Counted from the first letter of the stretch, positions 9,226-16,821 are shown. The stretch is DNA of 64,000 nucleotides from JANQFV01 sp964468185 (GCA_964468185.1 CAYXTR010000023.1:12699-76698); one strand, 5' to 3'. Program-made: numbers and translations. The notes: generated by a model from the sequence alone, not told the origin.

Positions 9226-10329
9226 TCAGCCGACCGATCCCAATACCCACGTCAGGTAGTCGATTGCGTTCTGGAAGCCGATCGGGAAGACACGCGCGTC
9301 CAGCACCGCGCGGATGAATGCCAGCGGCTCCAGCAAGCGCGTATTCTCACAGCTTACGTCCATCAGGCTGTCACAGCTGGACGTGTGTGACAGGCCGAGC
9401 AGGTGCCCGAGCTCGTGTGCGACACCGTTGGCGAGTGCCGTGACGAACTCATCTTCACTTGCCCCGCGAAACTCGTCGGCGAATGCCCCGACGAAGATGA
9501 TCGCCTCCCCTTCCGGCCGGGAATTGGCTACATCCACCCCGTTGGCGAGGCCGAACACGATATCGTTGTTACCGCCGAAGTGAATCGTGGCATGCAGTGC
9601 TTCTGGCGGCGGGCCGTCGCGCGAGGTAGTGAAATCGATGCGAAATCCGTCGTAGCGGGCCGCGACCTGGTCCTCGATCGCGATTTGCACCGCCTCCGTG
9701 CGCTCGGTCGGCAAACCGAGGTCGACGGCGTCGAACTCGATCGCAGGATATGTTCCGAAGGTGGGGATGGTCACCTGTGCCCCGCCCGCCCAATTGAAGT
9801 AGACGATCTGTGTCGGGGCGTCTTCGGCGGTACCGCGCCATCGTTCGATCGTGACCTCGTACGCTCCGGTCGTGCGGGTGCCGTGGTACGCCGTCACGGC
9901 GAGGAAGTAGTTGCGCGGAGCGGCGCGGGCCGTCATCTCGATCAGCGGGTCCAGATCGCGCGTCGCGCGCGCGCGGTCATCATCAAAGGCCCACAGGTTC
10001 TCGTCTGCGTCGAAGACGCCGGCCACGGCATCCAGTGTGTCATTTGCGGCGACCACACTCACGCGCAATTGATCGCCGGGCCCGAGTTCACCCAGCGCAT
10101 ACACATCCACGTCCGCGGGCGTCTCGATCGCGCCTCGAAATGTCAGCAATCCATCGGAGAAGCGCGGCAGAGCGCCGGCCTCGGTGAATGTCTCGTTGTC
10201 ACCTGCATCCAAGAACGCGACGTCGGCCTCGCCGTCACTTGCTTGCAGTCCGAATCCGCAACCAGCCGACAAAACCAAACAGCCTGCCGCCAGCGACCAA
10301 CGCATCGATCGCCGCACCGCATACCTCAT
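9226..10329 (-). CDS. Lipoprotein zinc metalloprotease (metzincin motif), last gene of the radical SAM operon
   Basis: A 367-residue protein with a lipoprotein signal (CLVLSAGC) for membrane anchoring outside the cytoplasm. Its first half resembles a PPC-type beta domain (TPADVDVYALGELGPGDQL). The second half holds a full metzincin zinc site HELGHLLGLSH (His305, Glu306, His309, His315) and a plausible Met-turn, SLMDV. The closest feel is matrixin/pappalysin-like. Its ATG overlaps the stop of the radical SAM gene upstream by four bases (ATGA), implying translational coupling, so it may process or release the product of this operon. That role is inferred from position only; it might cleave unrelated surface proteins. 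Confidence 0.82.
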   Translation of the reverse strand: MRYAVRRSMRWSLAAGCLVLSAGCGFGLQASDGEADVAFLDAGDNETFTEAGALPRFSDGLLTFRGAIETPADVDVYALGELGPGDQLRVSVVAANDTLDAVAGVFDADENLWAFDDDRARATRDLDPLIEMTARAAPRNYFLAVTAYHGTRTTGAYEVTIERWRGTAEDAPTQIVYFNWAGGAQVTIPTFGTYPAIEFDAVDLGLPTERTEAVQIAIEDQVAARYDGFRIDFTTSRDGPPPEALHATIHFGGNNDIVFGLANGVDVANSRPEGEAIIFVGAFADEFRGASEDEFVTALANGVAHELGHLLGLSHTSSCDSLMDVSCENTRLLEPLAFIRAVLDARVFPIGFQNAIDYLTWVLGSVG

Positions 10330-12026
10330 CGCGTCACCTCTTTCTGCGTCGCCGTTGCGAACAGCGCTACCAGTTCCTGCCACGCCTGACATTGCTCTGC
10401 ATGGCGCTCCGGGTACAGCCAGAATCCACGGCACATTTTTTGCGCTGCGCACGTTGCGCAGGGTACGTCCAGCCACGGGCGACGGAATTTCTGTTCGGCG
10501 ACCAGGGCCGGCCGCTCGCCGTATATCGCCGGCAAAGTCCGCACAACACCGGCGGGTGAGCGGTATTGCAGGGCGGCGAACAGTGGCTCGATCGGCACGC
10601 GTGCCGCCGGCGCGCGGAGGAGAAACTCGGCGAGCGTCTTCAGATCGGCTCCGGACCACGCCCGCGGCTGGTCCAGGACAACCGCGATCCCGTCGATCAC
10701 CAGTTGACGTACGGCCTCGACACCGCCCGGTGGTTGCGGCTTGACCCACAACGGCTGGCCGGTGGCGACGAGCTGCGCCCGCAGGTGCTGGTCCAGATCG
10801 TCCACGGAACGGTCGAGGACCAGTCGCTCGGCATCGCGATCAGACTGGTAGCGCCGGCGTGACACGCTTCCTGTGTGAAGCTGGCGCGTGGCTCTCGCGG
10901 CACCCGCTCCGCGTGGGCCGAGCGTCTGCTCGAGCCAGGAGAAATATGCCTGATAATCATCGCATAGCGCGGTGGGTACGTCTGTCCGCTCGTGCTCGGC
11001 GTGCGACTCGTACGGACACCCGCCGTGGCAAAGCTCCCAATACGCACATGCCCCGCACTTGCCGGCCTCGAGTGTTGTGCCGCGTTCTCGCAATGGCGCC
11101 CGACTGGTGTGCCTCAGGCAGTCTTCCAGTGACGTGTCATGGAGGTTGCCGAACTGCACACCACCCGCGTCGACCGAGCGGCCGCAGTTGAAGATGTTCC
11201 CGTCCGCGTCGACACCGAGATGAGACTCAACGCATGCCGCGACGCCGGCGAGATCGCATGATCGCACGTAGCCCTGGCCCTCCCAGGCAGCCACGATGTC
11301 TGCCACGGGCGAGAGCACCAGCCGTCGCTGATCTTGCAGCCACTGCTGTGTGATGCGCTTCAGGAACTCGCCGTACTGCCCCGGCTCCAGGCCAAGGCCG
11401 TCATCGTCGGCTTCCCGCGCCCGGCCGACGGCCAGCAGTGGATTCACGCGTAGCGAGAGGGTCGAGTTGTCGCGCAGGTTGCGGAAGAACCAGTACAGTT
11501 GCTCCGTGTGGGCCAGGCTGCGCCGGTGTACGACATAGACGCAGCCCACCCGCCAGCCGAGCTGGTCGACGCGGCCGAGCGCCTGCAGCCAGCGGTCGGT
11601 GTAATCCCCGCCGCCGCCGAGCTGACGCAGGTCGTCGAACGGGTCGACGGAGGTGCCGATGCCGTTGTCGCCGATCAGCGGCTGGAGGATTTCGATCCAT
11701 TCATCATCGAGCAGGGTGAGGTTGGTCTGCAGGGCGTGTACGAGCTCGGGGCCGGTGCCGAACTTCAACAGCGCGCGGAAGAAGTCCTTGCCGAGCAGCA
11801 GGGGCTCGCCGCCGTGCCACAGCAGGCGGGCGCGGCGATATCGGCCATGGCGTACGAGCAGGCGTGCCTGGTCACACAGCGTGCGGGCGATGTCGAGCGT
11901 GAGTCGTTTGCGCTGGCCGGGCGCGCTCTGTGCCGCGCAGTAGACACAGCACGCGTTACAGGCCGCGGTCGTCTTGATGACGAGTTCGAGTTCACCCTGT
12001 TGCGGCGTTGTGGTCGCCATTGCCAT
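10326..12026 (-). CDS. Radical SAM/SPASM enzyme fused to a C-terminal Cys-cluster domain (rSAM-C)
   Basis: The 566-residue protein has three parts. The radical SAM core has CNACCVYC (Cys23, Cys27, Cys30; CxxxCxxC) and WHGGEPL. A SPASM region for auxiliary iron-sulfur clusters follows (CVESHLGVDADGNIFNCGR, CGACAYWELCHGGC, a later Cys). About 170 more residues end in PCATCAAQKMCRGFW and a further Cys. The core is clearly paralogous to the product of 13813-14946 (matching WHGGEP, QTNL/QSNL, VYVVHR/VYVAHR, YWFFRNL/YYFFRNL blocks). The C-terminal domain matches the separate protein of 12983-13816 (LLxxPxxxVPxEPLF). It overlaps the upstream radical SAM gene by 35 bases. Peptide maturation is the likely role, from family and context; the bond formed is unknown. 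Confidence 0.88.
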   Translation of the reverse strand: MAMATTTPQQGELELVIKTTAACNACCVYCAAQSAPGQRKRLTLDIARTLCDQARLLVRHGRYRRARLLWHGGEPLLLGKDFFRALLKFGTGPELVHALQTNLTLLDDEWIEILQPLIGDNGIGTSVDPFDDLRQLGGGGDYTDRWLQALGRVDQLGWRVGCVYVVHRRSLAHTEQLYWFFRNLRDNSTLSLRVNPLLAVGRAREADDDGLGLEPGQYGEFLKRITQQWLQDQRRLVLSPVADIVAAWEGQGYVRSCDLAGVAACVESHLGVDADGNIFNCGRSVDAGGVQFGNLHDTSLEDCLRHTSRAPLRERGTTLEAGKCGACAYWELCHGGCPYESHAEHERTDVPTALCDDYQAYFSWLEQTLGPRGAGAARATRQLHTGSVSRRRYQSDRDAERLVLDRSVDDLDQHLRAQLVATGQPLWVKPQPPGGVEAVRQLVIDGIAVVLDQPRAWSGADLKTLAEFLLRAPAARVPIEPLFAALQYRSPAGVVRTLPAIYGERPALVAEQKFRRPWLDVPCATCAAQKMCRGFWLYPERHAEQCQAWQELVALFATATQKEVTR

Positions 12027-12972
12027 CGGTAATCACGTGTGCGATACAGCCCCCGTGACATAGTCGTTGCGAGCGATATACACACGCGTCGCATTTTTCG
12101 AAGACGCCGGTTCGCAATCGGTCGCGGGCGGCGTTGTTCCGGTCGACGAAGGTCTTTTCCATTTCGCGCAGGCCGGTATGTCGATCGATGCGCATACGAT
12201 TCTGCTTGGCCAACGGGAAGCAGGACCAGGCGTGGCCGGCGGGCGCAATATCGGTCGCCGTGTCGCAGACGAATTTGAGGTCGGCATTGACCCGGCGCAG
12301 GCGTCCCAGATTCTCATCGGTAAATGAGCAGAGCGGGAAGCCGCAGTCGAGGCCGACTCGCATGCCGCGTGGGAACACGGCCTCGGCCAGTTTGACGATC
12401 TGATCGGCGACGCCGCGGTAGTGGTCGAGGCTGAGGAACTCGTTGCCTTCGCCGGCGATGGGCTGGGCGAATCCGACGCGGACGCGACGATCGCGCAGAT
12501 CCGTCCGTTCGATCAGGTCAGCGAGGAAGAGTGGATCGAGGTCGGCGCGATAGATGTTCAGGCCGACGTCGCAGATTTCGCGAAACCGGGCGATGAAGCG
12601 TTCCTGCCGGGCGTGATTTTCCGCCGACTCGATCTCCGGGAAGTTCACATTGACGACGAAGGTGAGCTTGCGGCGATCGGGCAAGGCCTCAATGGCCTGC
12701 ATGACCTGCGTACTGCACAAGGCGTTGGTGAAGACGCGGACGCGCATGCCACGCGCCAACAGGTACCAGACGATTTCCTGGAACTGGGGATGCAGGGTCG
12801 GCTCGCCGCCGAGCACGCCGATGCTGGGACGTTTGCCGGCGATCATCATGTCGGCAACGGTCACGATTTCGCGCAGGTTCATTTCGCGTGCGGGCGCGTC
12901 CTCCATGGCCTCGAGCGCGAAGCAGTACGGGCAGCTTCGATTGCAATACGTCGTAATGACCAGATTCGGCAT
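11992..12972 (-). CDS. Radical SAM protein with SPASM/twitch-like Cys-rich end (rSAM-B)
   Basis: A 326-residue radical SAM enzyme with the cluster motif CNRSCPYC (Cys10, Cys14, Cys17), GVLGGEPTLHPQF and VFTNA, and a C-terminal Cys set (CDACVYRSQRLCHGGC) resembling SPASM auxiliary-cluster ligands. It is a different subfamily from the other two radical SAM proteins here. The ATG at 12972 is set by GGAGGG, which overlaps the stop of the upstream gene ten bases away, so the operon is tightly packed. It might modify the repeat peptides at other sites or install a second type of bond; nothing in the sequence fixes the substrate. Confidence 0.87.
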   Translation of the reverse strand: MPNLVITTYCNRSCPYCFALEAMEDAPAREMNLREIVTVADMMIAGKRPSIGVLGGEPTLHPQFQEIVWYLLARGMRVRVFTNALCSTQVMQAIEALPDRRKLTFVVNVNFPEIESAENHARQERFIARFREICDVGLNIYRADLDPLFLADLIERTDLRDRRVRVGFAQPIAGEGNEFLSLDHYRGVADQIVKLAEAVFPRGMRVGLDCGFPLCSFTDENLGRLRRVNADLKFVCDTATDIAPAGHAWSCFPLAKQNRMRIDRHTGLREMEKTFVDRNNAARDRLRTGVFEKCDACVYRSQRLCHGGCIAHVITDGNGDHNAATG

Positions 12973-12982
12973 CCAGGCCCTC

Positions 12983-13816
12983 CTAGGCGCTCGTCGTCTG
13001 CCGCTGATAGGCGCTTGTCATGCGTTCCAAGAGCCGCCGCCAGAGCGCACACATCTCATCGCCGCGCTTCGCCGTCGTGTAGAAGGCCTCGCACGGCGGA
13101 AAATGCTCGCAGAACGCGCAGGGGGATTGTGAGGTGAACACTTTCCGGCGGAGGCCGCTGAGGCGCTGCCACAGCGCTGACTGGGCAAATGTCGCGGGAT
13201 CATCATCGGCGGCGCCGAAGAAATCGCCCTGCTCGGCCCAGCGGCGAGACAACGTGACCCGGCCCGCGGAGTCGACGTGGTAGTTCTGCCCGAGCACTTC
13301 GTGATAGAGTTCCCAGGGCGTACCGCCGCCCTGACCGCTGATCGTGCCAGCGAGCGAGAAGAACGGCTCCAGGGGCACGGCCAGCGTGGGACTGTGCAGG
13401 AAGTAGTCGAGCAGTTCGCTCAGCACGTCCTCGTCGTAGTCCTCGCCATACTCCAGCCGGACGGGTACGTTCAGCGACAGGGCCATCATCACGACGGTGC
13501 CGTCGCCGACGGTCTTCGGTGTGAAGACATACTCGGCGGCGAAGCGATGGAGGTAGGGCGTCATTTCGAGCAGTTTGCGGGGTGACGGATTATCGGCAAG
13601 CACGGTCATGCTCTTCTGCTGATTGGCGTGACGTCCACGGGCCTCGGCGAAACGAGTCTCCGGCACGAACAGGTGGCGGCCCTCATGGGGGCGCAAGCGG
13701 CCGCTGGCCTGGCGCGGCAGGTCCAGTTCGGGCGACCGGATTCGGATGTAATCCGCTACGGGAAAGGCCGAACAAGGCGCCACTGTAATGATGTAATCGC
13801 GCCGCCGCGTCGTCAT
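12983..13816 (-). CDS. Accessory Cys-cluster protein, stand-alone version of the rSAM-C C-terminal domain
   Basis: A 277-residue protein that I cannot place in a named family. Its C-terminal half holds ELLDYFLHSPTLAVPLEPFF and then CAFCEHFPPCEAFY with one more Cys (EMCALWRRLLE). The same order and spacing (LLxxPxxxVPxEP, then CxxCx5Cx2F, then Cys and Trp) occurs at the C-terminus of the fused enzyme at 10326-12026, so the two are homologous. The start at 13816 has GGGAGG upstream and overlaps the radical SAM stop by four bases (ATGA). The four Cys could bind a metal or iron-sulfur cluster; the N-terminal part might bind the leader peptide as RiPP recognition elements do. Both are guesses. Confidence 0.8.
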   Translation of the reverse strand: MTTRRRDYIITVAPCSAFPVADYIRIRSPELDLPRQASGRLRPHEGRHLFVPETRFAEARGRHANQQKSMTVLADNPSPRKLLEMTPYLHRFAAEYVFTPKTVGDGTVVMMALSLNVPVRLEYGEDYDEDVLSELLDYFLHSPTLAVPLEPFFSLAGTISGQGGGTPWELYHEVLGQNYHVDSAGRVTLSRRWAEQGDFFGAADDDPATFAQSALWQRLSGLRRKVFTSQSPCAFCEHFPPCEAFYTTAKRGDEMCALWRRLLERMTSAYQRQTTSA

Positions 13817-14946
13817 GATGCCCTCCCGGCAGGGCGTGCCCGCGCCGGCTGCTGCAAGTGCGCGGGTGGTCCGAAGAGCCTTTCGAAATGCTCGAAGATG
13901 CGTTTGCGTGCGGCGCAGAAGTAGGTTTCGCGGTGCAGGTCGCCGTAGTACAGCCAGGCGATGGTCGGGCAGCCGCCGTGACAGATGCGCCACCAGCGGC
14001 AATCCTGACAATGTCCGCCCTGGAGTTTCATGGCTCGGACGTGCATTGCGCCGCGCGGCGGAGCGCTCAGAATATCCTCGAGCTCAGCGGCATAGATGTT
14101 GCCGAGCTTGTGGGCGGCGTTATCGGACGCCCGCCCGCAGCCGTAGACGTCGCCATTCGGACTGATACCCATGTGCGTATTGTGGCAGTCCCCACGTGAG
14201 TCACAACACAGGCGGTACTCGCCCTGCCAGGCACGGTACCACTCACCCAGTGGCATGCTTGATGTTCGCCGGTTGTCGGCGAGCCAGACTTCGCAGAGGT
14301 CAACGAGGAACTGTCCGTACTCCTCGGCGGTGATCCAGAGTGCCTGCGTGTCGTCCGCGGCGCCGCGGCCCTCTTTGTAGAGGGCGTTGTAGCGGACGTT
14401 CAGCTTTGGATCGAGGTTGCGGAAGAAGTAGTAGAGGTCGCGGGCCCGGCCGAGCGACTGCCGGTGGGCCACGTACACGACGCCCACGTCGATCCCGTGT
14501 GAGCGCAGCATGCGTACGGCACGCACCCAGACGTCGGAGAGGTCGCGATCGCCGGCCAAGCCGCGCACGTCCGGCACGATGTCGAAGGAGGAACCCACGG
14601 CGCCGTCCCGCAGGAGTGCCTTCAGCGTGGGAACCCAGCGCTCGTCCACGAGCGAGAGATTGGACTGCATGGTGTTCTTGACGCGCCAGAGGTCGTCGCC
14701 GAACACGCGTTGCTGCTCATGGACGACCGTGTCGAAATAGGCCGGGCCGCAGAGCATGGGCTCGCCGCCATGCCAGACGAAGCGGAGGTTGCGGCGGTCA
14801 TCCGCCGTCAGCCAGCGTTTGAAGCGCTCGAAGATCTCGCCCAGTTGCTCCGGGCGGATGCGGTCGCGCTTTTCCAGCGTGCCGTCCGCCGAGCAATAGA
14901 CACACGTGCCGTTACATGCCTCGGTCGGCTTGATGATAACTTCCAC
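13813..14946 (-). CDS. Radical SAM/SPASM peptide-maturase-like enzyme (rSAM-A)
   Basis: A 377-residue member of the anaerobic sulfatase-maturase/SPASM group. It has CNGTCVYC (Cys11, Cys15, Cys18), FVWHGGEPMLCGP for SAM binding, and a complete SPASM set: CCDSRGDCHNTHMGISPNGD with a following CGR, then CQDCRWWRICHGGC and a final Cys (YFCAARK). SPASM enzymes of this type modify peptides or proteins using two auxiliary clusters. It is the first enzyme gene after the two repeat-peptide genes, 206 bases downstream of the nearer one, and is translationally coupled to the accessory gene. Its core is paralogous to the enzyme at 10326-12026, so this gene plus its neighbour equals that fused protein. 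Confidence 0.9.
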   Translation of the reverse strand: MEVIIKPTEACNGTCVYCSADGTLEKRDRIRPEQLGEIFERFKRWLTADDRRNLRFVWHGGEPMLCGPAYFDTVVHEQQRVFGDDLWRVKNTMQSNLSLVDERWVPTLKALLRDGAVGSSFDIVPDVRGLAGDRDLSDVWVRAVRMLRSHGIDVGVVYVAHRQSLGRARDLYYFFRNLDPKLNVRYNALYKEGRGAADDTQALWITAEEYGQFLVDLCEVWLADNRRTSSMPLGEWYRAWQGEYRLCCDSRGDCHNTHMGISPNGDVYGCGRASDNAAHKLGNIYAAELEDILSAPPRGAMHVRAMKLQGGHCQDCRWWRICHGGCPTIAWLYYGDLHRETYFCAARKRIFEHFERLFGPPAHLQQPARARPAGRAS

Positions 14947-15152
14947 GGCGTCCGTTCCACCTTCGGTGTAATGGCTGGGTCGCGCGGGACCAGGTCGGCT
15001 CGCTCGGCAGATGAGCCATTATAGGCGAAGGCGGTGAGGCATTACACGCCAAAACTCGCCCGACGGTCACTGAACCTGGCCGGAAACAACAATGCCGCGC
15101 GTGGTTGCAGCCCGCGCAGCGTGCCTTCCTATTCGCTCAGACCGGGTTTGGC

Positions 15153-15566
15153 TTACAGCCCGTCGGAGTAGTTGATGTAGTCGCAGTAGTCGCCGTCGCA
15201 GTGGTAGTAGTTGCGGCCGGCGCCGTCGCAGTAGCCGCAACTCGAATCGGAGTAGTCCGAATAGCCGGTGCCGTCGGCGTAGTTGATGTAGTCGCAGTAG
15301 TCGCCGTCGCAGTGGTAGTAGTCGCGGCCGGCGCCGTCGCAGTAGCCGCAACTCGAATCGGAGTAGTCCGAATAGCCGGTGCCGTCGGCGTAGTTGATGT
15401 AGTCGCAGTAGTCGCCATCGCAGTGGTAGTAGTCGCGGCCGGATCCGTCACAGTAGCCGCAGTTCGAATCGGAGTATCCGGTGCCATCGGCGTAGTTGAT
15501 GTAGTCGCAGTAGTCGCCGTCGCAATGGTAGTAGTCGCGGCCGCTGCCGTCGCAATAGCCGCAGTT
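15153..15566 (-). repeat. Four tandem coding repeats (102 then 111 bp periods)
   Basis: The DNA encoding residues 102-238 of the precursor consists of four near-identical blocks. The first Cys of each copy recurs after 34, 37 and 37 codons. The codons of the copies are almost the same, with single changes such as AGC/GCC at the Ser/Ala position, so the array has expanded recently or is kept uniform by recombination. Confidence 0.95.
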
Positions 15567-15869
15567 TGCGTCGCCGTACCCGCCGGTGTCGCCGTAGTCG
15601 CTATACGGTGCGTCGCCGTAGCTATTGCTGTAGCTGGATTCGCTGTAGCCGGAGTTGGAATATTCGCTGTAGCCACCGTCGTTGTAGATCAGGTCGTCGA
15701 TGAGGCCGGGCGGGAGGTTATCGATGATGGTGCCCAGTTGGCCACAGCCGGTGAGGGCACTGCCCAAGGCACCCAGCCCGAGCGCGCCGCCGCCCAGTTT
15801 CCTGAAGAATGCTCGTCGACTGATCGGACTGAGCCCCGCACCCTCTTGCTCGTGATCGTTCACGGACAT
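15153..15869 (-). CDS. Putative modified-peptide precursor: Tat-like leader plus four Cys/Tyr/Asp-rich repeats
   Basis: The 238-residue product has an N-terminal leader with a twin-arginine motif (SPISRRAFFRKLG), a hydrophobic Gly/Ala/Leu stretch and a lipobox-like ALTGC (Cys42). A Tyr/Ser/Asp/Gly-rich spacer (about 60-100) follows, then four repeats beginning at residues 102, 136, 173 and 210. The repeat core is CGYCDG(S/A)GRDYYHCDG then DYCDYINY(A/S)DG. Each copy has four Cys (Cx2C-x9-Cx4C) and five aromatic-X-Asp/Asn triads. There is no known catalytic domain. The ATG at 15869 has GGAG upstream, and the conserved leader starts just after it. Three radical SAM genes follow, so a RiPP-type substrate is the best guess; a metal-binding or disulfide-rich Tat-exported protein is the alternative. 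Confidence 0.82.
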   Translation of the reverse strand: MSVNDHEQEGAGLSPISRRAFFRKLGGGALGLGALGSALTGCGQLGTIIDNLPPGLIDDLIYNDGGYSEYSNSGYSESSYSNSYGDAPYSDYGDTGGYGDANCGYCDGSGRDYYHCDGDYCDYINYADGTGYSDSNCGYCDGSGRDYYHCDGDYCDYINYADGTGYSDYSDSSCGYCDGAGRDYYHCDGDYCDYINYADGTGYSDYSDSSCGYCDGAGRNYYHCDGDYCDYINYSDGL

Positions 15870-16026
15870 GCTCCAGCTCCCCAAACCGGTTACCAGACAA
15901 TAGCATGAATACGTCTTGATCAGGTTAGCGGGTGGGGGCTTGTGATGCAAACAGGAAGCGCATTGGGGCGGTTATTGCTTCAGGCGTCGATGCCGCGCGG
16001 GCTGGGACGAGTGTCCGATAACGAAG

Positions 16027-16055
16027 CGCCCGACGGCCGTTGCGATCGTCGGGCG
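16027..16055 (-). promoter_or_regulatory. Hairpin between the two precursor genes
   Basis: A perfect nine-base-pair stem (16027-16035 with 16047-16055) and 11-base loop lie 33 bases beyond the stop of the 132-residue precursor in the direction of transcription. There is no U-run after it, so it may act as a partial terminator or as a 3'-end stabiliser giving more precursor than enzyme mRNA. Function is inferred. Confidence 0.5.
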
Positions 16056-16087
16056 TGAAGGATGTCGTGAGTACGGAGCGCCGCCGT

Positions 16088-16273
16088 CTAGGCGTCTGCG
16101 TAGTTGATATAGTCGCAGTAGGCCCCGTCGCAGTGTTCGTAATCGCGGCCCGCGCCATCGCAGTAGCCGCAGTTCTCGCTGTAGCCGCCCCCGTCGGAAT
16201 AGTTGATGTAGTCGCAGTAGTTTCCGTCGCAGTGGTAATAGTCGCGGCCGGCGCCGTCGCAGTAGCCGCAGTT
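16088..16273 (-). repeat. Two tandem coding repeats of the short precursor
   Basis: Residues 72-132 form two copies of the repeat seen four times in the neighbouring gene, 33 codons apart. Each keeps the Cx2C-x9-Cx4C cysteine pattern. Confidence 0.92.
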
Positions 16274-16486
16274 TCCGCCGCCGCCACCGCCTTCGGTGTA
16301 GCCGCCTTCGGAGTAGACGACGCCCTCCAGGTCGTCGAGCACGTCACCGAGGTCGCAGCTACCGCCGCCGCCGAGGGCGACGATCGCGCTCAGGGCTCCG
16401 AGGCCGGCCGCTTTTTCTCCGATCTGCTTGAAGAACGCGCGGCGGCTGATCGGACTGAGTTGCTCCGGATTGTCTGGTTGTGACAT
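16088..16486 (-). CDS. Second putative modified-peptide precursor: same Tat-like leader, two repeats
   Basis: A 132-residue paralogue of the neighbouring precursor. The leader block SPISRRAFFK is shared almost exactly, followed by a hydrophobic Gly/Ala stretch (GLGALSAIVALGGGG). The spacer is Gly-rich. Two repeats begin at residues 72 and 105, with the same core CGYCDGAGRDYYHCDG and CDYINYSDG. The second copy differs (YEHCDGAYC), and the protein ends right after the last triad. Unlike the other precursor it lacks a good lipobox (GGSC). It has AGGAG upstream and is the first gene after the promoter at 16553-16581. Confidence 0.82.
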   Translation of the reverse strand: MSQPDNPEQLSPISRRAFFKQIGEKAAGLGALSAIVALGGGGSCDLGDVLDDLEGVVYSEGGYTEGGGGGGNCGYCDGAGRDYYHCDGNYCDYINYSDGGGYSENCGYCDGAGRDYEHCDGAYCDYINYADA

Positions 16487-16552
16487 CTTTCGGACTCCTG
16501 AGGGGTCGTCTGTTTTTGGACTTCAGGACACAGATATCGGACCCGCGACGGC

Positions 16553-16581
16553 AGTTTAGCGTGACGTTCCCGCCCGGTCAA
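16553..16581 (-). promoter_or_regulatory. Sigma70-type promoter of the precursor/radical SAM operon
   Basis: On the minus strand TTGACC (16581-16576) and TAAACT (16558-16553) are separated by exactly 17 bases. This would start transcription about 60 bases before the ATG at 16486. It is the only good promoter match I saw upstream of the operon. Confidence 0.6.
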
Positions 16582-16664
16582 CGAGTTTTTCGGCGTCGGC
16601 TGGCGAGGGTTTTTCGATCTTGCAACATTTACGCTGTGTGAGAGCGGACGTTGTCCTGGTGCTC

Positions 16665-16760
16665 GGGGGGGGGCTGCCCGGGGGCGGGTGGCCCGCGACC
16701 GGCGGGTGAGGAGGGCGGGGGTGGGGCGACTGCGGTCGGCCCCGGGGGGCCCGATAGGGG
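16665..16760 (+). other. G-rich tract in the intergenic region
   Basis: The plus strand has many runs of three to nine Gs within about 95 bases (for example at 16665-16673 and 16733-16739 and nearby). Such spacing could form a G-quadruplex. It sits between the divergent promoters of the radical SAM operon and the large secreted protein. Confidence 0.5.
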
Positions 16761-16792
16761 ATCTACGGTACGTCCCCAACCCCAATATTCGG

Positions 16793-16821
16793 TTGACATT
16801 GATGGGCTGACCGGTCACAAT
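16793..16821 (+). promoter_or_regulatory. Sigma70-type promoter for the large secreted protein
   Basis: A perfect TTGACA at 16793-16798 and CACAAT at 16816-16821 are separated by 17 bases. The next plus-strand gene starts at 17302, so the mRNA would have a leader of about 470 bases. Confidence 0.6.

Noticed and set aside
15153..15566. Possible CRISPR or satellite array
   Set aside because: The repeats are 102-111 bases, adjacent, in frame and code for a conserved motif, with no unique spacers and no cas genes.
15105..15908. Plus-strand frame rich in Val and Ala across the repeat region
   Set aside because: It is the complement of the precursor repeats. The minus-strand reading has a leader shared with its paralogue, a ribosome binding site and conserved Cys.
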